The position numbers were made by a program, and so were the translations under genes. From Budorcas taxicolor (Eukaryota; Chordata; Mammalia; Artiodactyla; Bovidae): DNA of 64,000 nucleotides. Every line of letters starts with the position of its first letter. Position 1 is the first letter of the stretch. The notes below the pieces were generated by a model. It searched no databases. It saw only the letters and a list, made by a program, of their open reading frames with translations, and was not told where the DNA came from. The stretch spans positions 13,224,001 to 13,288,000 of the forward strand of contig NC_068928.1 of the NCBI RefSeq assembly GCF_023091745.1, in the 5' to 3' direction. Below, piece after piece: positions 44,591-56,130 of the stretch.

Positions 44591-44887
44591 ACCACAATGG
44601 GGGACATAGCAAGCACTGTGTGTGTTTTTGCCATTATTGCTATTATTGTTACTGCTGTTATCCCAAGACTGCATCAGTCTCCTACTGGGATGTTCGTTTA
44701 CTTGCTCACTCACCTGTGTGCCTCATTGGCACCTGTCTCTTCTGTACCCCCATCCCTGATAGGATTTAAAGAATAATGTTACTACTAGTACTTTATAATC
44801 GATCGGGCTGAATAAATACCTGTTCTTTAATTTTGAGATTAGACTTTTCTCCAATAGTGCACTTTTAAAATTGGAACTTTGAAGAAG

Positions 44888-45225
44888 ACATACACTCTAT
44901 GTATGTTATCGCTTTCATGTGGAATCTAAGAAATAAAACGAATGTACACAACAAAACAGAAACAGGCTCACAGAGAGAACAAATTAGTGGCTACCAGTGG
45001 AGAGAAGGAGGGGTGAGATGGGGATATGGGGATTAAAAGACAAACTACTGTGTACAAAATAAAATGGCAGCAAGGATAAATTGAACAGCACAGGGAAATA
45101 TAGCCATTATTTTATAATCACTTTAAATGGAGTATAATCTATAAAAATATTGAATCACAATGTTGTATATCTGGAACTAATACAATGTTGTAGATCAACT
45201 ATACTTCTAGTTAATTAATTAATAG
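44888..45225 (+). mobile_element. L1 3'-UTR fragment
   Basis: The phrases gctttcatgtggaatctaag, ttagtggctaccagtggaga and tgttgtagatcaactatact are from the 3' end of a cetartiodactyl L1 on the sense strand. Confidence 0.82.
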
Positions 45226-45369
45226 CTCTGTGAGGCTTTAAATGTTCTCTCGAGGGAGGAGCCCAGGATTTCAGTCAGGAGACTGGCTCTGTCTGGCTGT
45301 ATGATGTTGGTTGCTCTTTATTCTCTGAGCCTCACTTTACTCATTTAATAAGTTGAAATACTAATCCCT

Positions 45370-45589
45370 GTGTGTGTATGTGTGTGAGAGAGAGTCAGTC
45401 GTGTCCAACTCTCTGTGATCCCATGGACTGTAGCTCTCCAGGCTCCTCTGTCCATGGAGTTCTCCAGGCAAGAATACTGAAGTGGGTCACGATGCCCTTC
45501 TCCAGGGGATCGTCCTGATCCAGGGATCAAACCTGGGTTTCCCACATTGCAGGCTCTTTACTTACTGTCTGAGCCACCAAGGAAGCCTG
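45370..45589 (-). mobile_element. Bov-tA SINE with TG-rich tail
   Basis: A short TG/AG tail (45370-45394) and then the reverse complement of Bov-tA from gtcagtcgtgtccaactctc to ctgagccaccaaggaagcc. Confidence 0.92.
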
Positions 45590-45790
45590 ATTTGGTTTGA
45601 GGGACGGATTTGATTCGAGGATTCAAATAATGTGTATATGTCTAGTACATAATAAACATTTGAAAGTGTTAGAGCCTTTGATTTCTCTTGTGTTTACCTA
45701 TTGGCATTGCTGTTGCAAATATGTGCTCTTCAAAAGAATTGAAAAGAGCAAAAGATGTTTTTTCTATATTACTGTATTTTTGTGAGTTTT

Positions 45791-46647
45791 TTTTTTTAAT
45801 TTTAAAATCTTTAATTCTTACATGTGTTCCCAAACATGAACCCCCCTCCCACCTCCCTCCCCATAACATCTCTGTGGGTCATCCCCATGCACCAGCCCCA
45901 AGCATGCTGTATCCTGCGTCAGACATAGACTGGCAATTCAATTCTTACATGATAGTATACATGATAGAATGCCATTCTCCCAAATCATCCCACCCTCTCC
46001 CTCTCCCTCTGAGTCCAAAAGTCCGTTATACACAGCTGTGTCTTTTTTCCTGTCTTGCATACAGGGTCGTCATTGCCATCTTTCTAAATTCCATATATAT
46101 GTGTTAGTATACTGTATTGGTATTTTTCTTTCTGGCTTACTTCACTCTGTATAATCGGCTCCAGTTTCATCCATCTCATCAGAACTGATTCAAATGAATT
46201 CTTTTTAACGGCTGAGTAATACTCCATTGTGTATATGTACCACAGCTTTCTTATCCATTCGTCTGCTGATGGACATCTAGGTTGTTTCCATGTCCTGGCT
46301 ATTATAAACAGTGCTGCGATGAACATTGGGGTACATGTGTCTCTTTCAATTCTGGTTTCCTCAGTGTGTATGCCCAGCAGTGGGATTGCTGGGTCATAAG
46401 GTAGTTCTATTTGCAATTTTTTAAGGAATCTCCACACTGTTCTCCATAGTGGCTGTACTAGTTTGCATTCCCACCAACAGTGTAGGAGGGTTCCCTTTTC
46501 TCCACACCCTCTCCAGCATTTATTGCTTGCAGATTTTTGGATCGCAGCCATTCTGACTGGTGTGAAGTGGTACCTCATTGTGGTTTTGATTTGCATTTCT
46601 CTGATAATGAGTGATGTTGAGCATCTTTTCATGTGTTTGTTAGCCAT
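45791..46647 (-). mobile_element. Young L1, 5'-truncated, with perfect 16-base target-site duplication
   Basis: A poly(A) tail (T run at 45791-45797), a short 3' UTR and the last part of ORF2 are present. The repeat tatttttgtgagtttt occurs at 45775-45790 and 46648-46663 without mismatch. The intact ORF2 C terminus and the perfect duplication point to a recent insertion antisense to AATF. Confidence 0.95.
46084..46647 (-). pseudogene. L1 ORF2 C-terminal fragment, reading frame intact
   Basis: 187 codons without a stop, starting MANKHMKRCSTSL, holding the zinc-knuckle-like segment CWRGCGEKGTLLHCWWEC and ending LTHIYGI, the usual end of artiodactyl L1 ORF2. Only the C-terminal seventh of ORF2 is present, with no endonuclease or RT domain, so it is inactive. 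Confidence 0.9.
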
Positions 46648-47599
46648 TATTTTTGTGAGTTTTAAAGCTGCTAGGGCAAATATCTATAATTGTGTGTCCC
46701 TTGAGGGCAAGAATTGTGCTGATTTTTTTCAAGTTAATTCCAACCTTATTGCCTACTCTAGTGCCTCACAGACATGTTTTTGGATGATCGTGACAGTAAA
46801 ATTAACCCGCTTATCGAGTAAGACTTTCTGTGAGATGCAGCATTCACACTTGACACTGAGCAGACCAGGAAGAGTTGGCCTATGGAAAGGCCAAAAAGAA
46901 TAATGTTTGCCAAACACAGGCTTGACAATATCTCCATCTGTTTTGGGAACCAAAGTTCATTTGTTTTGGCGGACTTGAAGTAAATATGAGGGAATAACAG
47001 GAGGTGAGACTGTGTGAATAAGTGGGTGCTAAATCGTGGTCATGCTCAACATTTGGACGTTATTCTGTGGACTGTAGCAAGTCATTGAGAAACAAGGAAG
47101 CCTGAGCACCTGTCAGAGATTGGAGCAGTGCATCACAGCTAGCTGCACTGTGGGGCCTTAGATCGGATCCTGGAAAGACAGAGGACAGTGGGACAAAAAA
47201 TGGGTGACACTGAATAAGTCCTGTGGTTTAGGTAATGTACTGTACAGGTGTTAATTTCCTAATTTTGATAATTACGTTGGTGTAAGTTGTTAGCATTCGA
47301 GGAAGCTAGGTGAAGGTGTACATGAACTCTGCACTACTTTGGTAACTTTCCCGTAAGTCTGCAATTATAGCACAGCACAAGAAGTAAGAGGAAAAGTAAT
47401 AAATAAGGTCACGTGCTTTGAACTGTGTTGCAGTTCCATCACCTGTATTCATCGAGGCTCTCTTGGTGACCATGACCGTGTGGGATGTGGTCAGAATCAG
47501 TGATGTTCATATATAGCAATAACGACAACTAACATTTATAAAACTCTCTCTGTCGGGCACTGCAGAGCAGTTTACATGCAGAAGTGGAAAAGACATATC

Positions 47600-47795
47600 C
47601 TCCGATGCTAAAATGTTCAGGTTTGAAATCTGACTCTTGCACTGACTGGCCTTGAGACCCCTTGGGCAAGTCACTTAACATCTCTCTGTGCTTCAGTTTC
47701 CTCATCTGTCAAGCCAGTGTGATAATAGAAGGCACATTCCATAGGACTGTCATGCAGATTGAAATTAGCTAACTCATGTAAAGTACTTCAGATAA
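47600..47795 (+). repeat. MIR element
   Basis: A clear sense-strand MIR: gggcaagtcacttaacatct, cagtttcctcatctgtcaag, then gattgaaattagctaactca and gtaaagtacttc. Confidence 0.85.
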
Positions 47796-47995
47796 GTGAC
47801 TCACCCACTGTTACAGAGCTAGTAATCATGAACGTAAGATTTAAGCTAATTGGTCTGATTCCAGAGTCCACTTCTAACCTGTGGCTCTTGAGTTGTTTCT
47901 GTGGCTAGGACTTAGGAGACACCGACATGATATCTAGGCTACATTAGAACTCTGCTGTGAAGGTTTTAACAAAGGGCCTAGGCTAGATGAGAATA

Positions 47996-48120
47996 GGTTT
48001 AGTTGCTCAGTCGTGTCCAAGACTCTTGCAGCCCCATGGACTGTAGCCTGTGAGGCTCCTCTGTCCATGGGATTCTCCAGGCAAGATTACTGGAGTGGGT
48101 TGCCATTTCCTTCTCCAGGA
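47996..48120 (-). mobile_element. Bov-A monomer with perfect target-site duplication
   Basis: Reverse-strand Bov-A from gttgctcagtcgtgtccaag to ccatttccttctccagga. The 12-base repeat tagatgagaata flanks it at 47984-47995 and 48121-48132. Confidence 0.92.
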
Positions 48121-48335
48121 TAGATGAGAATACATGTCGTAAATAACTTCCTTTAAATTAGACATCCAGAAGAGCTGGTGGTGTGCCAGCTGTCATCACT
48201 GGTACTAGGTTCCACCATGGGCAGGCTTTGCTCTTTGTCTGTGGTTCAGTACAGACGCTCAGTCGTGTCCGACTCTTTGCGACCCCATGAATCACAGCAC
48301 ACCAGGCCTCCCTGTCCATCACCAACTCCCGGAGT

Positions 48336-49287
48336 TCACTCAAACTCATGTCCATTGAGTCGGTGATGCCATCCAGCCATCTCATCCTTTTGTCCCCTTC
48401 TCCTCCTGCTCCCAATCCCTCCCAGTATCAGGGTCTTTTCCAATGAGTCAGCTCTTTGCTTGAGGTGGCCAAAGTATTGGAGTTTCTGCCTCAGCATCAG
48501 TCCTTCCATTGAACACTCAGGACTGATCTTCTTTAGGATGGATTGGTTGGACCTCCTTGCATTCCAAGGGACTCTCAAGAGTCTTCTCCAACACCACAGT
48601 TCAAAAGCATCAATTCTTCGTCGCTCAGCCTTCTCCACAGTCCAACTCTCGAATCCATACATGACCACAGGAAAAACCATAGCCTTGATTAGACAGACCT
48701 TAGTCAGCAAAGTCGGAGAAGGCAATGGCACCCCACTCCAGTACTCTTGCCTGAAAAATCCCATGGATGGAGGAGCCTGGTGGGCTGCAGTCCATGGGGT
48801 CGCAAAGAGTTGGGCACGACTGAGCAACTTCACTTTCACTTTTCACTTTCATGCATTGGAAAAGGAAATGGAAACCCACTTCCAGTGTTCTTGCCTGGAG
48901 AATCCCAGGGATGGCGGAGCCTGGTGGGCTGCCGTCTATGGGGTCGCACAGAGTCGGACACGACTGAAGCGACTTAGTAGCAGCAGCAGCTGTCGGCAAA
49001 GTAATGTCTCTGCTTTTGAATATGCTATCTAGGTTGGTCATGACTTTTCTTCCAAAGAGTAAGCGTCTTTTAATTTCATGGCTGCAGTCACCATCTGCAG
49101 TGATTTTGGAGCCCCCTAAAATAAAGTCTGACACTGTTTCCCCATCTATTTTCCATGAAGTGATGGGACTGGATGCCATGATCTTCGTTTTCTGAATGTT
49201 GAGCTTTAAGCCAACTTTTTCACTCTCTTCTTTCAGTTTCATCAAGAGGCTTTTTAGTTCCTCTTCACTTTCTGCCATAAGGGTGGT
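48336..49287 (-). pseudogene. BovB RT C-terminal remnant, interrupted
   Basis: Upstream of the SINE the frame reads TTLMAESEEELKSLLMKLKE through SHEIKRRLLFGRKVMTNLDS. Downstream it reads VFPVVMYGFESWTVEKAERR to FGHLKQRADSLEKTL. The motif C Tyr-Ala-Asp-Asp core is cut off at the 5' end. The Bov-A2 insertion happens to keep long open frames on both sides, but the product is not an RT. Confidence 0.85.
48714..48991 (+). mobile_element. Bov-A2 SINE inside BovB
   Basis: Two Bov-A monomers are joined by the cttttcactttcatgcattg linker, with a tagcagcagcagc tail. The flanking repeat gtcagcaaagt (48703-48713) / gtcggcaaagt (48992-49002) has one mismatch. Confidence 0.93.
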
Positions 49288-49820
49288 ATGTTTGTGGTAG
49301 GGTTGGAAAAAAAGGAATACCATAGCAAAGGTGAACATGGCCTTGTGGAAACATTAATTTCAATGATAGCAGGTCAGTGGCATCACCCTGGTCAGATTGG
49401 TTGTTAGCAGTTTGCTAGTTGGACGCTAGAAAATAACATTTAAAAAAAGGAAATATGCTGGTTTTTGGAAATAATTATGATTATTAATTCCCAGTATTTT
49501 ACTCAGCATTATCTGTAAGTGGATTTGATCCTGATTTAAGCAGAATCTTAATGTAAATGAATTAAAGTCTCAGGCCTTTAATAATGAAATGTCATACTGT
49601 GTTTTGTGTTTGTGTGTTCTTCTGCAACAAAATTATATTTATTCCTTCTTAATATGGTTGGTAATTTTAATACTAAAACATGCATCCATCCTCAGCACTG
49701 AGATGAGGTAAAAATGCATTGTATTAAATCATCTTTAATCTGATTACTACTTAAAAGCCTGTCCTTCACCATGCAGTTACTAGTTATTGAATATATTGTA
49801 TTAAAGTATAAAGGTATTCC

Positions 49821-50437
49821 ACAGCAGTGCCATCCAATAAAAAGTACCTTTACATGTGTAATTTTTTAAATTTTCTTTTAATTGGAAGGTAATTGCTTTG
49901 CAGTGTTGTGTTGGTTTCTTCCGTGTATAGGATGAATCAGCTATCAGCATACCCATGATTGTAATACCCCTTCCCGCCCCGCCCCCCCAGGTCATCGCAG
50001 AGCCGCAGGCTGAACTCCTCTGTTATACAGGGGCTTTGCCTGGCTGTCTCTCTCACACCTTGTGATGCGTATGTTTCAGGGCTGCTCTCTCAGTCTGTCC
50101 CACCCTCTCCTTCCCCGGCTGTGTCCACGAGCCCATTCTCTTAAGTCTGGACTCTTAATCCTGCCCTGCAAATAGGTTCCTCAGTTACATGTATAATTTT
50201 AAATGTTCTAGTAGCTGCAATTAAAAAGGGGGAAAAAGAAAATAAGTGTACTTAAGTAATAATACATTTCATTTAGCCCAATATCTAGCTTATAGTATTT
50301 TAACAATTTATTGTTTTAAAATTATTCGTGATATATTTTACATTTTTTCCATCTGAAATTTTCAAAATCTGGTGCACATTTCCAGTGTTCAGTAAGCCAC
50401 CTGTGGCCAATGACTCCTGGATCAGACAACGCAACTA
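49821..50437. mobile_element. MER-type DNA transposon split by an L1 tail
   Basis: The left end is 49821-49865 (acagcagtgccatccaataa) and the right part 50186-50437 (tctagtagctgcaattaaaa to ctgtggccaatgactcctgg). It is the same family as the copy at 21774. The L1 fragment 49866-50185 lies between. Confidence 0.55.
49866..50185 (-). mobile_element. L1 3'-UTR fragment inside a DNA transposon
   Basis: Reverse complement of an L1 3' UTR (gtaattgctttgcagtgttg, ctctccttccccggctgtgt, cctgccctgcaaataggttc). The target repeat tacatgtgtaatttt (49851-49865) / tacatgtataatttt (50186-50200) has one mismatch. Confidence 0.85.
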
Positions 50438-50560
50438 TTGGGTATAGTTCATAGTCTTTGTCTAGACAGTGAATTAAACCTGTCTTTGGACATAGCCAAA
50501 AATAGTTTTCATTTTTTCAGATGAAAACTGAAGTATGGTGAAGCCTAAAAGACATTAAAG

Positions 50561-50662
50561 GGCTTCCCTGGTGGCTCAGATGGTAAAGAATCTGCCTACA
50601 ATGTGGGAGATGTGGGTTCGATCCCTGGTTTGGGAAGGTCCCCTGGAGGAGGGCATGGCAAC
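50561..50662 (+). mobile_element. Bov-tA SINE, tRNA-like half only
   Basis: Head and B-box region (gggcttccctggtggctcag, ggttcgatccctggtttggg) up to gagggcatggcaac. The sequence then passes straight into L1 3'-UTR sequence. Confidence 0.9.
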
Positions 50663-50777
50663 CTAGAATGGATAAGCAACAAGATCCTACTGTATACCAC
50701 AGGGAACTGTATTCAATACCCTGTGATAAACCATTATGGAAAAGTATATGAAAAAAAATGTGTGTGTGTATATATAT

Positions 50778-51637
50778 CAGTTCAGTTCAGTCACTCAGTC
50801 ATGTCCAACTCTTGGCGACCCCATGGACTGCAGCATGCCAGGCTTCGCTACCCATTACCAACTCTGGTAGCTTGCTCAGACTCATGTCCATCCAGTCAGT
50901 GATGCCATCCAACCATCTCATGCTCTGTCATCCCCTTCTCCTGCTTTCAATCTTTCCCAGCATCAGGTCTTTTCCAGTGAGCCAGTTCTTCACATCAGGT
51001 GGCCAAAAAATTGGAGCCCCAGCCTCGGCATCAGTCCTTCCAATGAATATTCAGGACTGATTTCCTTTAGTTTGATCTGATCTCCGTGCAGTCCAAGGAC
51101 TCTCAAGAGTCTTTTCCAGCACCAGAGTTCAAAAACATCAATTCTTTGGCGCTCAGCTTTCTTTACGGTCCAACTCTCATATCCATACATGACTACTGCC
51201 AAAGCTATAGCTTTGACTTGACGGACCTTTGTCGGCAAAGTAATGTCTCTGCTTTTTAATATGCTGACTAGGTTGGTAGTAGCTTTTCTTTCAAGAAGCA
51301 AGCGTCTTTTAATCTCATGGCTACAGTCACCATCAGCAGTGATTATGGAGCCGAAGAAAATAAAGTCTGTTACTGTTTCCATTGTTTGCCCATCTATTTG
51401 CCATGAAGTAATGGGTCAGGATGCCGTGATGCTCATTTTTTGAATGTGGAGTTTTAAGCCAGCTTTTTCACTCTCCTCTTTCACCTTCATCAGGAGGCTC
51501 TGAGTTACTCTTCGCTTTCTGCCATAAGGGTGGTGTCATCTGCATATCTGAAGTTATTGATATTTCTCTCAGCAATCTTGATTCCATCTTGTGCTTCATC
51601 CAGGCATTTCGCATGATGTACTCTGCATATGTTAAAT
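50778..51637 (-). mobile_element. BovB LINE 3' fragment inside L1
   Basis: The 3' tail is at 50778 (cagttcagttcagtcactca). It reads leftward from the YADDTTLMAESEE region near 51510-51550. A frame of 130 codons (51382-50990) keeps METVTDFIFFGSIITADGD and GYESWTVKKAERQ. It is older than the other copies, judging by its substitutions. Confidence 0.92.
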
Positions 51638-51645
51638 ACACACAC

Positions 51646-51646
<1 letters not shown>

Positions 51647-51676
<30 letters not shown>

Positions 51677-51678
51677 CA
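51647..51678. repeat. (TA)n microsatellite
   Basis: About 13 TA units flanked by ACACAC and ATACAC, at the BovB/L1 junction. Confidence 0.9.
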
Positions 51679-51795
51679 CAAAATCACTTTGTTATACAGC
51701 AGAAATTAGCAAAACTTTGTAAATCAATTATGCTTCAATAAAATAAAGAAAAGAATCTTCACTTTAGCACTGTTTATAATGCTTTTTTTAAGGGG

Positions 51796-51997
51796 GTGAA
51801 GTCACTCAGTCATGTCCAACTCTTTGCGACCCCATGGACTGTAGCCTACCAGGCTCCTCTGTCAGTGGGATTTTCCAGGCATTAGTACTGGAATAGATTG
51901 CCATTTCCTTCTCCAGGGGATCTTCCCGACCCAGGGATCGAACCCTGGTCTCCCACGTTGTAGACAGACGCTTAACCATCTGAGCCACCAGGGAAGT
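51796..51997 (-). mobile_element. Bov-tA SINE
   Basis: Complete reverse-strand Bov-tA from gtgaagtcactcagtcatgt to gagccaccagggaag. It is flanked by a taaggggg repeat on each side. Confidence 0.92.
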
Positions 51998-51999
51998 AT

Positions 52000-52700
52000 A
52001 AGGGGGAAGACTGTATAAATGCTTATCAATAGGAGGTTTAGTAAATTACAATATATTGATGCAACAGAATATTCTGGAACTATTAAAAAGAATACAGTAT
52101 GACACAGTGGAAAAACGCATGATGCATGAGCATGTGAAAATACATTAAGTTTATATTTGTCTTATATATGGAGAATGCTATAGGCAAACTTAATTAACAG
52201 TGATTATTTCTAGAGATTACAGGGGACTTGTCAGTTCTTTCCGTATTTCTGAATTTGTAATTATATATTACTTTTTATAATTAGGAGGTAATGGGCATAA
52301 AGGAAGTATGATGAACAGAGATTTTGTTTTTGCGTCTTATAAGAAGTGAAGAATTGGAAACAATACAACTGTTCAGAAATATGAAAATATATTTATAGTA
52401 CTTCCTGGAATTTTGTATACAGCTATGGAGATACAATGCTAAGTGAAAGAAAAGAATAGGAAATTGTGTTGTGTGGATTACTATGTAAAATGAATATAAT
52501 TAACCAAAATATTAATAATATTAATAAATATTCATAACAGTCCTTCTGTAGATGCAAGAATATGTATGCATTTTTTGTGTACTTAGTTGGTTTTCCAAAT
52601 TTTCTGTAATGGATTTATGCTTTTTTCTATTACTCTTGTAATGGGAAAAATCTTATCACTATTAGCCTTTAAAATTCATTTTTTAAAGATTGAAATTTGG
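52000..52700 (+). mobile_element. Old LINE-1 3' remnant (probable)
   Basis: The phrases atgcaacagaatattctgga and gaactattaaaaagaataca are typical of the 3' part of old L1/HAL1 elements on the sense strand. The right boundary is unclear. Confidence 0.5.
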
Positions 52701-53630
52701 GAGGCTTGGCTATTTGGTGGTAGAGAATCAAATTCTTTGATGTGGGTAAAAATGTTTTTTAAATGGTGAAACATTACACATATGTTATATCATTTTTGTG
52801 TGGATAGTATTTTGCCCAAGAAGAGGTTTTTTTTTTTTTGGTTAGAATTTTATATGACATGTACTGCAGCCTCTTCTTTTATAAATAGAAGGGGATACCT
52901 TCTTTGAATTCTCTTAGCTCTAATTTGGTCTGTGTAAGGTCAAATATTTATTCAGCCTTCTTCACAAGAGGATCTCAAAGCACTTTGTATAAAAATACCT
53001 CTTTTTTTCTACTGGTGGGAGATGGAACTGACACAACTTCAGTTTTTATAACACCTTGACTGAAAATGTAGGGAGTAGACTCTACGTAGCAGTTGTAGGC
53101 CTTAGTTTAAGAAGGGTGAAATGAAAGGTCTGGTGGAACTGGTGAATGAAGGTGATTCTGAAAGCCTTTTCTGACTCTGGGAACCAATGCTAGTGAGTGA
53201 TGAGGTGTTCCATTTGGATGGTATGCCACTGCCTCTGCTCCCGACTGAAAAATAATCAGGATATATGCAGAGAAGGGGACAATGGGGTAATCCGGTCCTC
53301 ACCATCTCTTGTCTGGAGTGATGTTTAAGGCTTAGTGTATTGCTTCAGGGCACAAATGTGTGTCCTTTTTTGGGCCATGATATAATGGAGTTGTGTAGAA
53401 CTACTGTCATTTACAATGTGCCCTTATCAGACTTTTCTCCTATAACACTGTTATAGGAGAATAGGGTTTTTATGGTTATGAGTGGCACATGCCTAGAAAT
53501 TATTCCCTGTTCCACTCTGGAGCCGGATGTTCTTGCGATCATGTGGAGTTTGTTACCTCATAGAATGTGTTTCCTTTTCTAGGTTAATAGTTACTAATGT
53601 TGCTGCCTGTTTTTTTCCTACTTTATTTAG

Positions 53631-53702
53631 GTTTCACGTGCTTAGCAAGCTGCTGAGCTTCATGGCACCTATTGACCATACCACAATGAATGATGATGCC
53701 AG
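53631..53702 (+). CDS. AATF: AATF exon: end of the TRAUB domain (penultimate coding exon)
   Basis: This 72-base exon has acceptor AG at 53629-53630 (CTTTATTTAG) and donor GTGAGT at 53703. The first G completes Arg, 23 codons follow (FHVLSKLLSFMAPIDHTTMN then DDA), and the exon ends with AG of another split Arg codon. LSKLL is a second LxxLL motif. MAPIDHTTMNDDAR is near-invariant in the family. About 20 more residues plus the stop are expected in the last exon, which I did not find in the remaining 10.3 kb. Confidence 0.96.
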
Positions 53703-54129
53703 GTGAGTAATAGATTAATTATATGTCTCAAATGGCTTCATGAAAGCCCAGTATTGACCTGTGCTAAAGCCTGTCGCCCTCTCCGTTTCTTCTTATCAGT
53801 TAACCATTTGTCATCGGCATCACTGAAAGGGTCCTTGTAACATCTCTTCACTCCCATAGTTACTGTAAAACCAAAACAAAATTTTTGTAAATCTCAGTGC
53901 TGTCTCTGGTGGGTTTTTGTTTTTGCTGTTTTGTCTTTAACATTAGCCACCTGCTTTGGACATCTGAGCTCTTCTCTAGCTAGATGGGCTGGGACAGTGC
54001 ACACACACTTGCTCCATGTGTTTGGGATTTTATGTGTATGTTCTCCTTTTAAAAATGGGTGTAGAGCTTGCTCTGGGGATGTGCATTATGTCTTGTTTGT
54101 TCCGAGTATGTTGAGAATTTTGGGGTTTT

Positions 54130-55050
54130 TTTGAGTATTTTTTACAAAAGAAGTACATGCTCATTTTGCAAACTGGAAATGTGTATGCAAAAGTATACTC
54201 ATAATTTAGAGATAATTAAAGAATTATCCATTTTTTAAAGAATCATTCCTTCTATATTTATTAGTTGGCATTCTACTACAACATAATATTTTTATAATAT
54301 TACTTATCTAGCCATATCTCTTCTCTATTATTTACATTCATTTATATCAGTATGGACTCATGCTTTCCTATTTTATTCAGTTAGAATCTGTTGCTGTCGT
54401 TATTTATTTTGGTTTGTCTCAGATTAATAGAAGTCCCTTCAAGCTGGTTTCATCTTTTTGAGATATCCCCACTTATTCTTTGAGTACTTCTTACGTTCCA
54501 CCACAACAAGGTATTCTAGGCTCATCTCACATTTTCCCATTTCCAGTCCTGGAATCACTCTTTCTCCAAGGAATGCTGACTGTTTTTAATGGAGTATGGT
54601 TTTTAGAAACCAAGTTCTGGGCGCTGAGATGCTCATTATTCTAGGCATCATTGTTTCTAGGTTCTGTCAGTGTGCGGAGATAGGACGAGTGTGTACACAC
54701 ACGCACCACATAAACACGCACAAGACATTACCACTTTTAACATCTGAGGGTATTTCCTTTCAGTCTTTATGGTTTCCCTTTCAGTATGTTCTTGTTTTTC
54801 TTTTTATGTAATTAAAATTATATTCTACTCTTGTGATCTTTTTATTTAAATATTTTGCATACTCTGACCATTTAGTATCATTAAAATTATTCAAAAATTT
54901 AAGTGACTACGTAATGTCTATTTTAGCCATCCGCTAATTTTTGGAAATTTAAATTGTTTTAAATTATCATTGTTGTAATGCTGTGATAGACGTTTTAAAA
55001 CATAAATCTTTACCAAGTGATATTATTGGTCATAATGTAGGCACATGTGG
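54130..55050 (-). mobile_element. Old L1 3' remnant (probable)
   Basis: Text such as aagtacatgctcattttgca and tcattgttgtaatgctgtga resembles the reverse complement of old L1 3' ends. It is strongly diverged and the boundaries are uncertain. Confidence 0.45.
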
Positions 55051-55719
55051 ATTTTGCCAGCTTTATCCCTCAAGCTGTACTTAGCCTTTTTATTTGAGAG
55101 TATTTAGTTTGCTACTAAACTCCATCAGATTTCCTCCCCTTGAAAAGTAGTAGATATGCAGGTTTAGTTGAACACAACGGTGATTAGTTTTTTTGTTTGC
55201 TTTTGTCCTGATTACAAAACAGCTTATGGATGATTCTGAGTGAATTTATACTCACATCTTTGTGACTTCCTATGCTTGCCTGTGAATGCTTATGTCTAGC
55301 TGGTTTTGCTTGTTTTGTTTTGTTTTTTTCTCATCTATTTCTTGATCTAGTCTGTTTTTAAAAATAATAGAGTGAAATGTGTGCTTCTTAGATTCTCTGT
55401 CGGGATGACATGAAAAAAATTACTTCAACAGGAAAGGAAAGTCAGGTTCTTACAAAGGAAGACAGACCTGTCCAGGTAACACTGTTATTCCAGACATAAA
55501 GAGAGCCTGATCTAAGTATTAGGGCGCCTTTTGGATACAGCACTGCTGCACCGTCTGGAGACCAGCTGCCATTCCTAGGTGGGACTTTTCCTGAGTTGCC
55601 TGATACCCCAGGATGCCTTGTTTTCCAGAATCTAATTTATTTACTCACAATTTTTGAGGGCCTCCTGTATTCTAGATGTAAAGATAACTTGAAGGTGACT
55701 CTATTATTAAGGATTATGT

Positions 55720-56130
55720 TGGGCTTGATATGTAAGAAACAGAACCTGACTACAGAGGCATAAGCAAACAGGAGTTTATTTTTCTGGCAGAATAATTCTA
55801 GGGGAGGCAGGTAATGACTAGCAGTGTTTTTCCCTTCTCAGTGGTATTGGGGCCAGCATCTCTTATTCTTCCCCCTGTGGTCCCAAGGTGGCTGCTGCAG
55901 CTTTAGCCATCAAGCATGCATTTTGGGTAGGAAGAAGAGGAAAGGAGTGGTGTCAGCCACATTGATTTTCTTTTATCAGAACAGTAAAAGCTTCTCAGAA
56001 AGACCGCCAAAGACTTCTCACATCTCGTTGGCCAGAACCCTGTTACATTGCCACTTCAGTAGAGCAGGTGAGAGAGGAGGTGATGGGATTGTGTTTGCTG
56101 GGCAACAGTTCATGTGGCATTTGGAGCTTG
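55720..56130. repeat. Probable old dispersed repeat, unassigned
   Basis: The phrases caggagtttatttttctggc, ccaaggtggctgctgcagct and ctcgttggccagaaccctgt recur in mammalian genomes as I remember them, but I cannot name the family. Confidence 0.35.

Larger units (their letters stand above)
48246..49289 (-). mobile_element. BovB LINE 3' fragment split by Bov-A2
   Basis: The BovB 3' end is at 48246 (gttcagtacagacgctcagt). The sequence reads leftward from the RT catalytic-motif region at 49289. Bov-A2 interrupts it at 48714-48991. Confidence 0.92.
50663..51757 (+). mobile_element. L1 3'-UTR fragment split by BovB
   Basis: Left part 50663-50777 (gataagcaacaagatcctac, gggaactgtattcaataccc) ends in a TG/TA tract. 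Right part 51638-51757 begins with an AC/TA tract and ends ttatgcttcaataaaataaa. The BovB at 50778-51637 separates them. Confidence 0.85.
42974..53630 (+). other. AATF: 10.7 kb AATF intron with L1, BovB and SINE insertions
   Basis: The intron is 10,657 bases, GT-AG. It contains Bov-tA, MIR, L1 and BovB copies that are listed separately. Stretches without recognised repeats include 43500-44245, 46665-47595, 49290-49820, 50440-50560 and 52700-53625. Confidence 0.85.
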
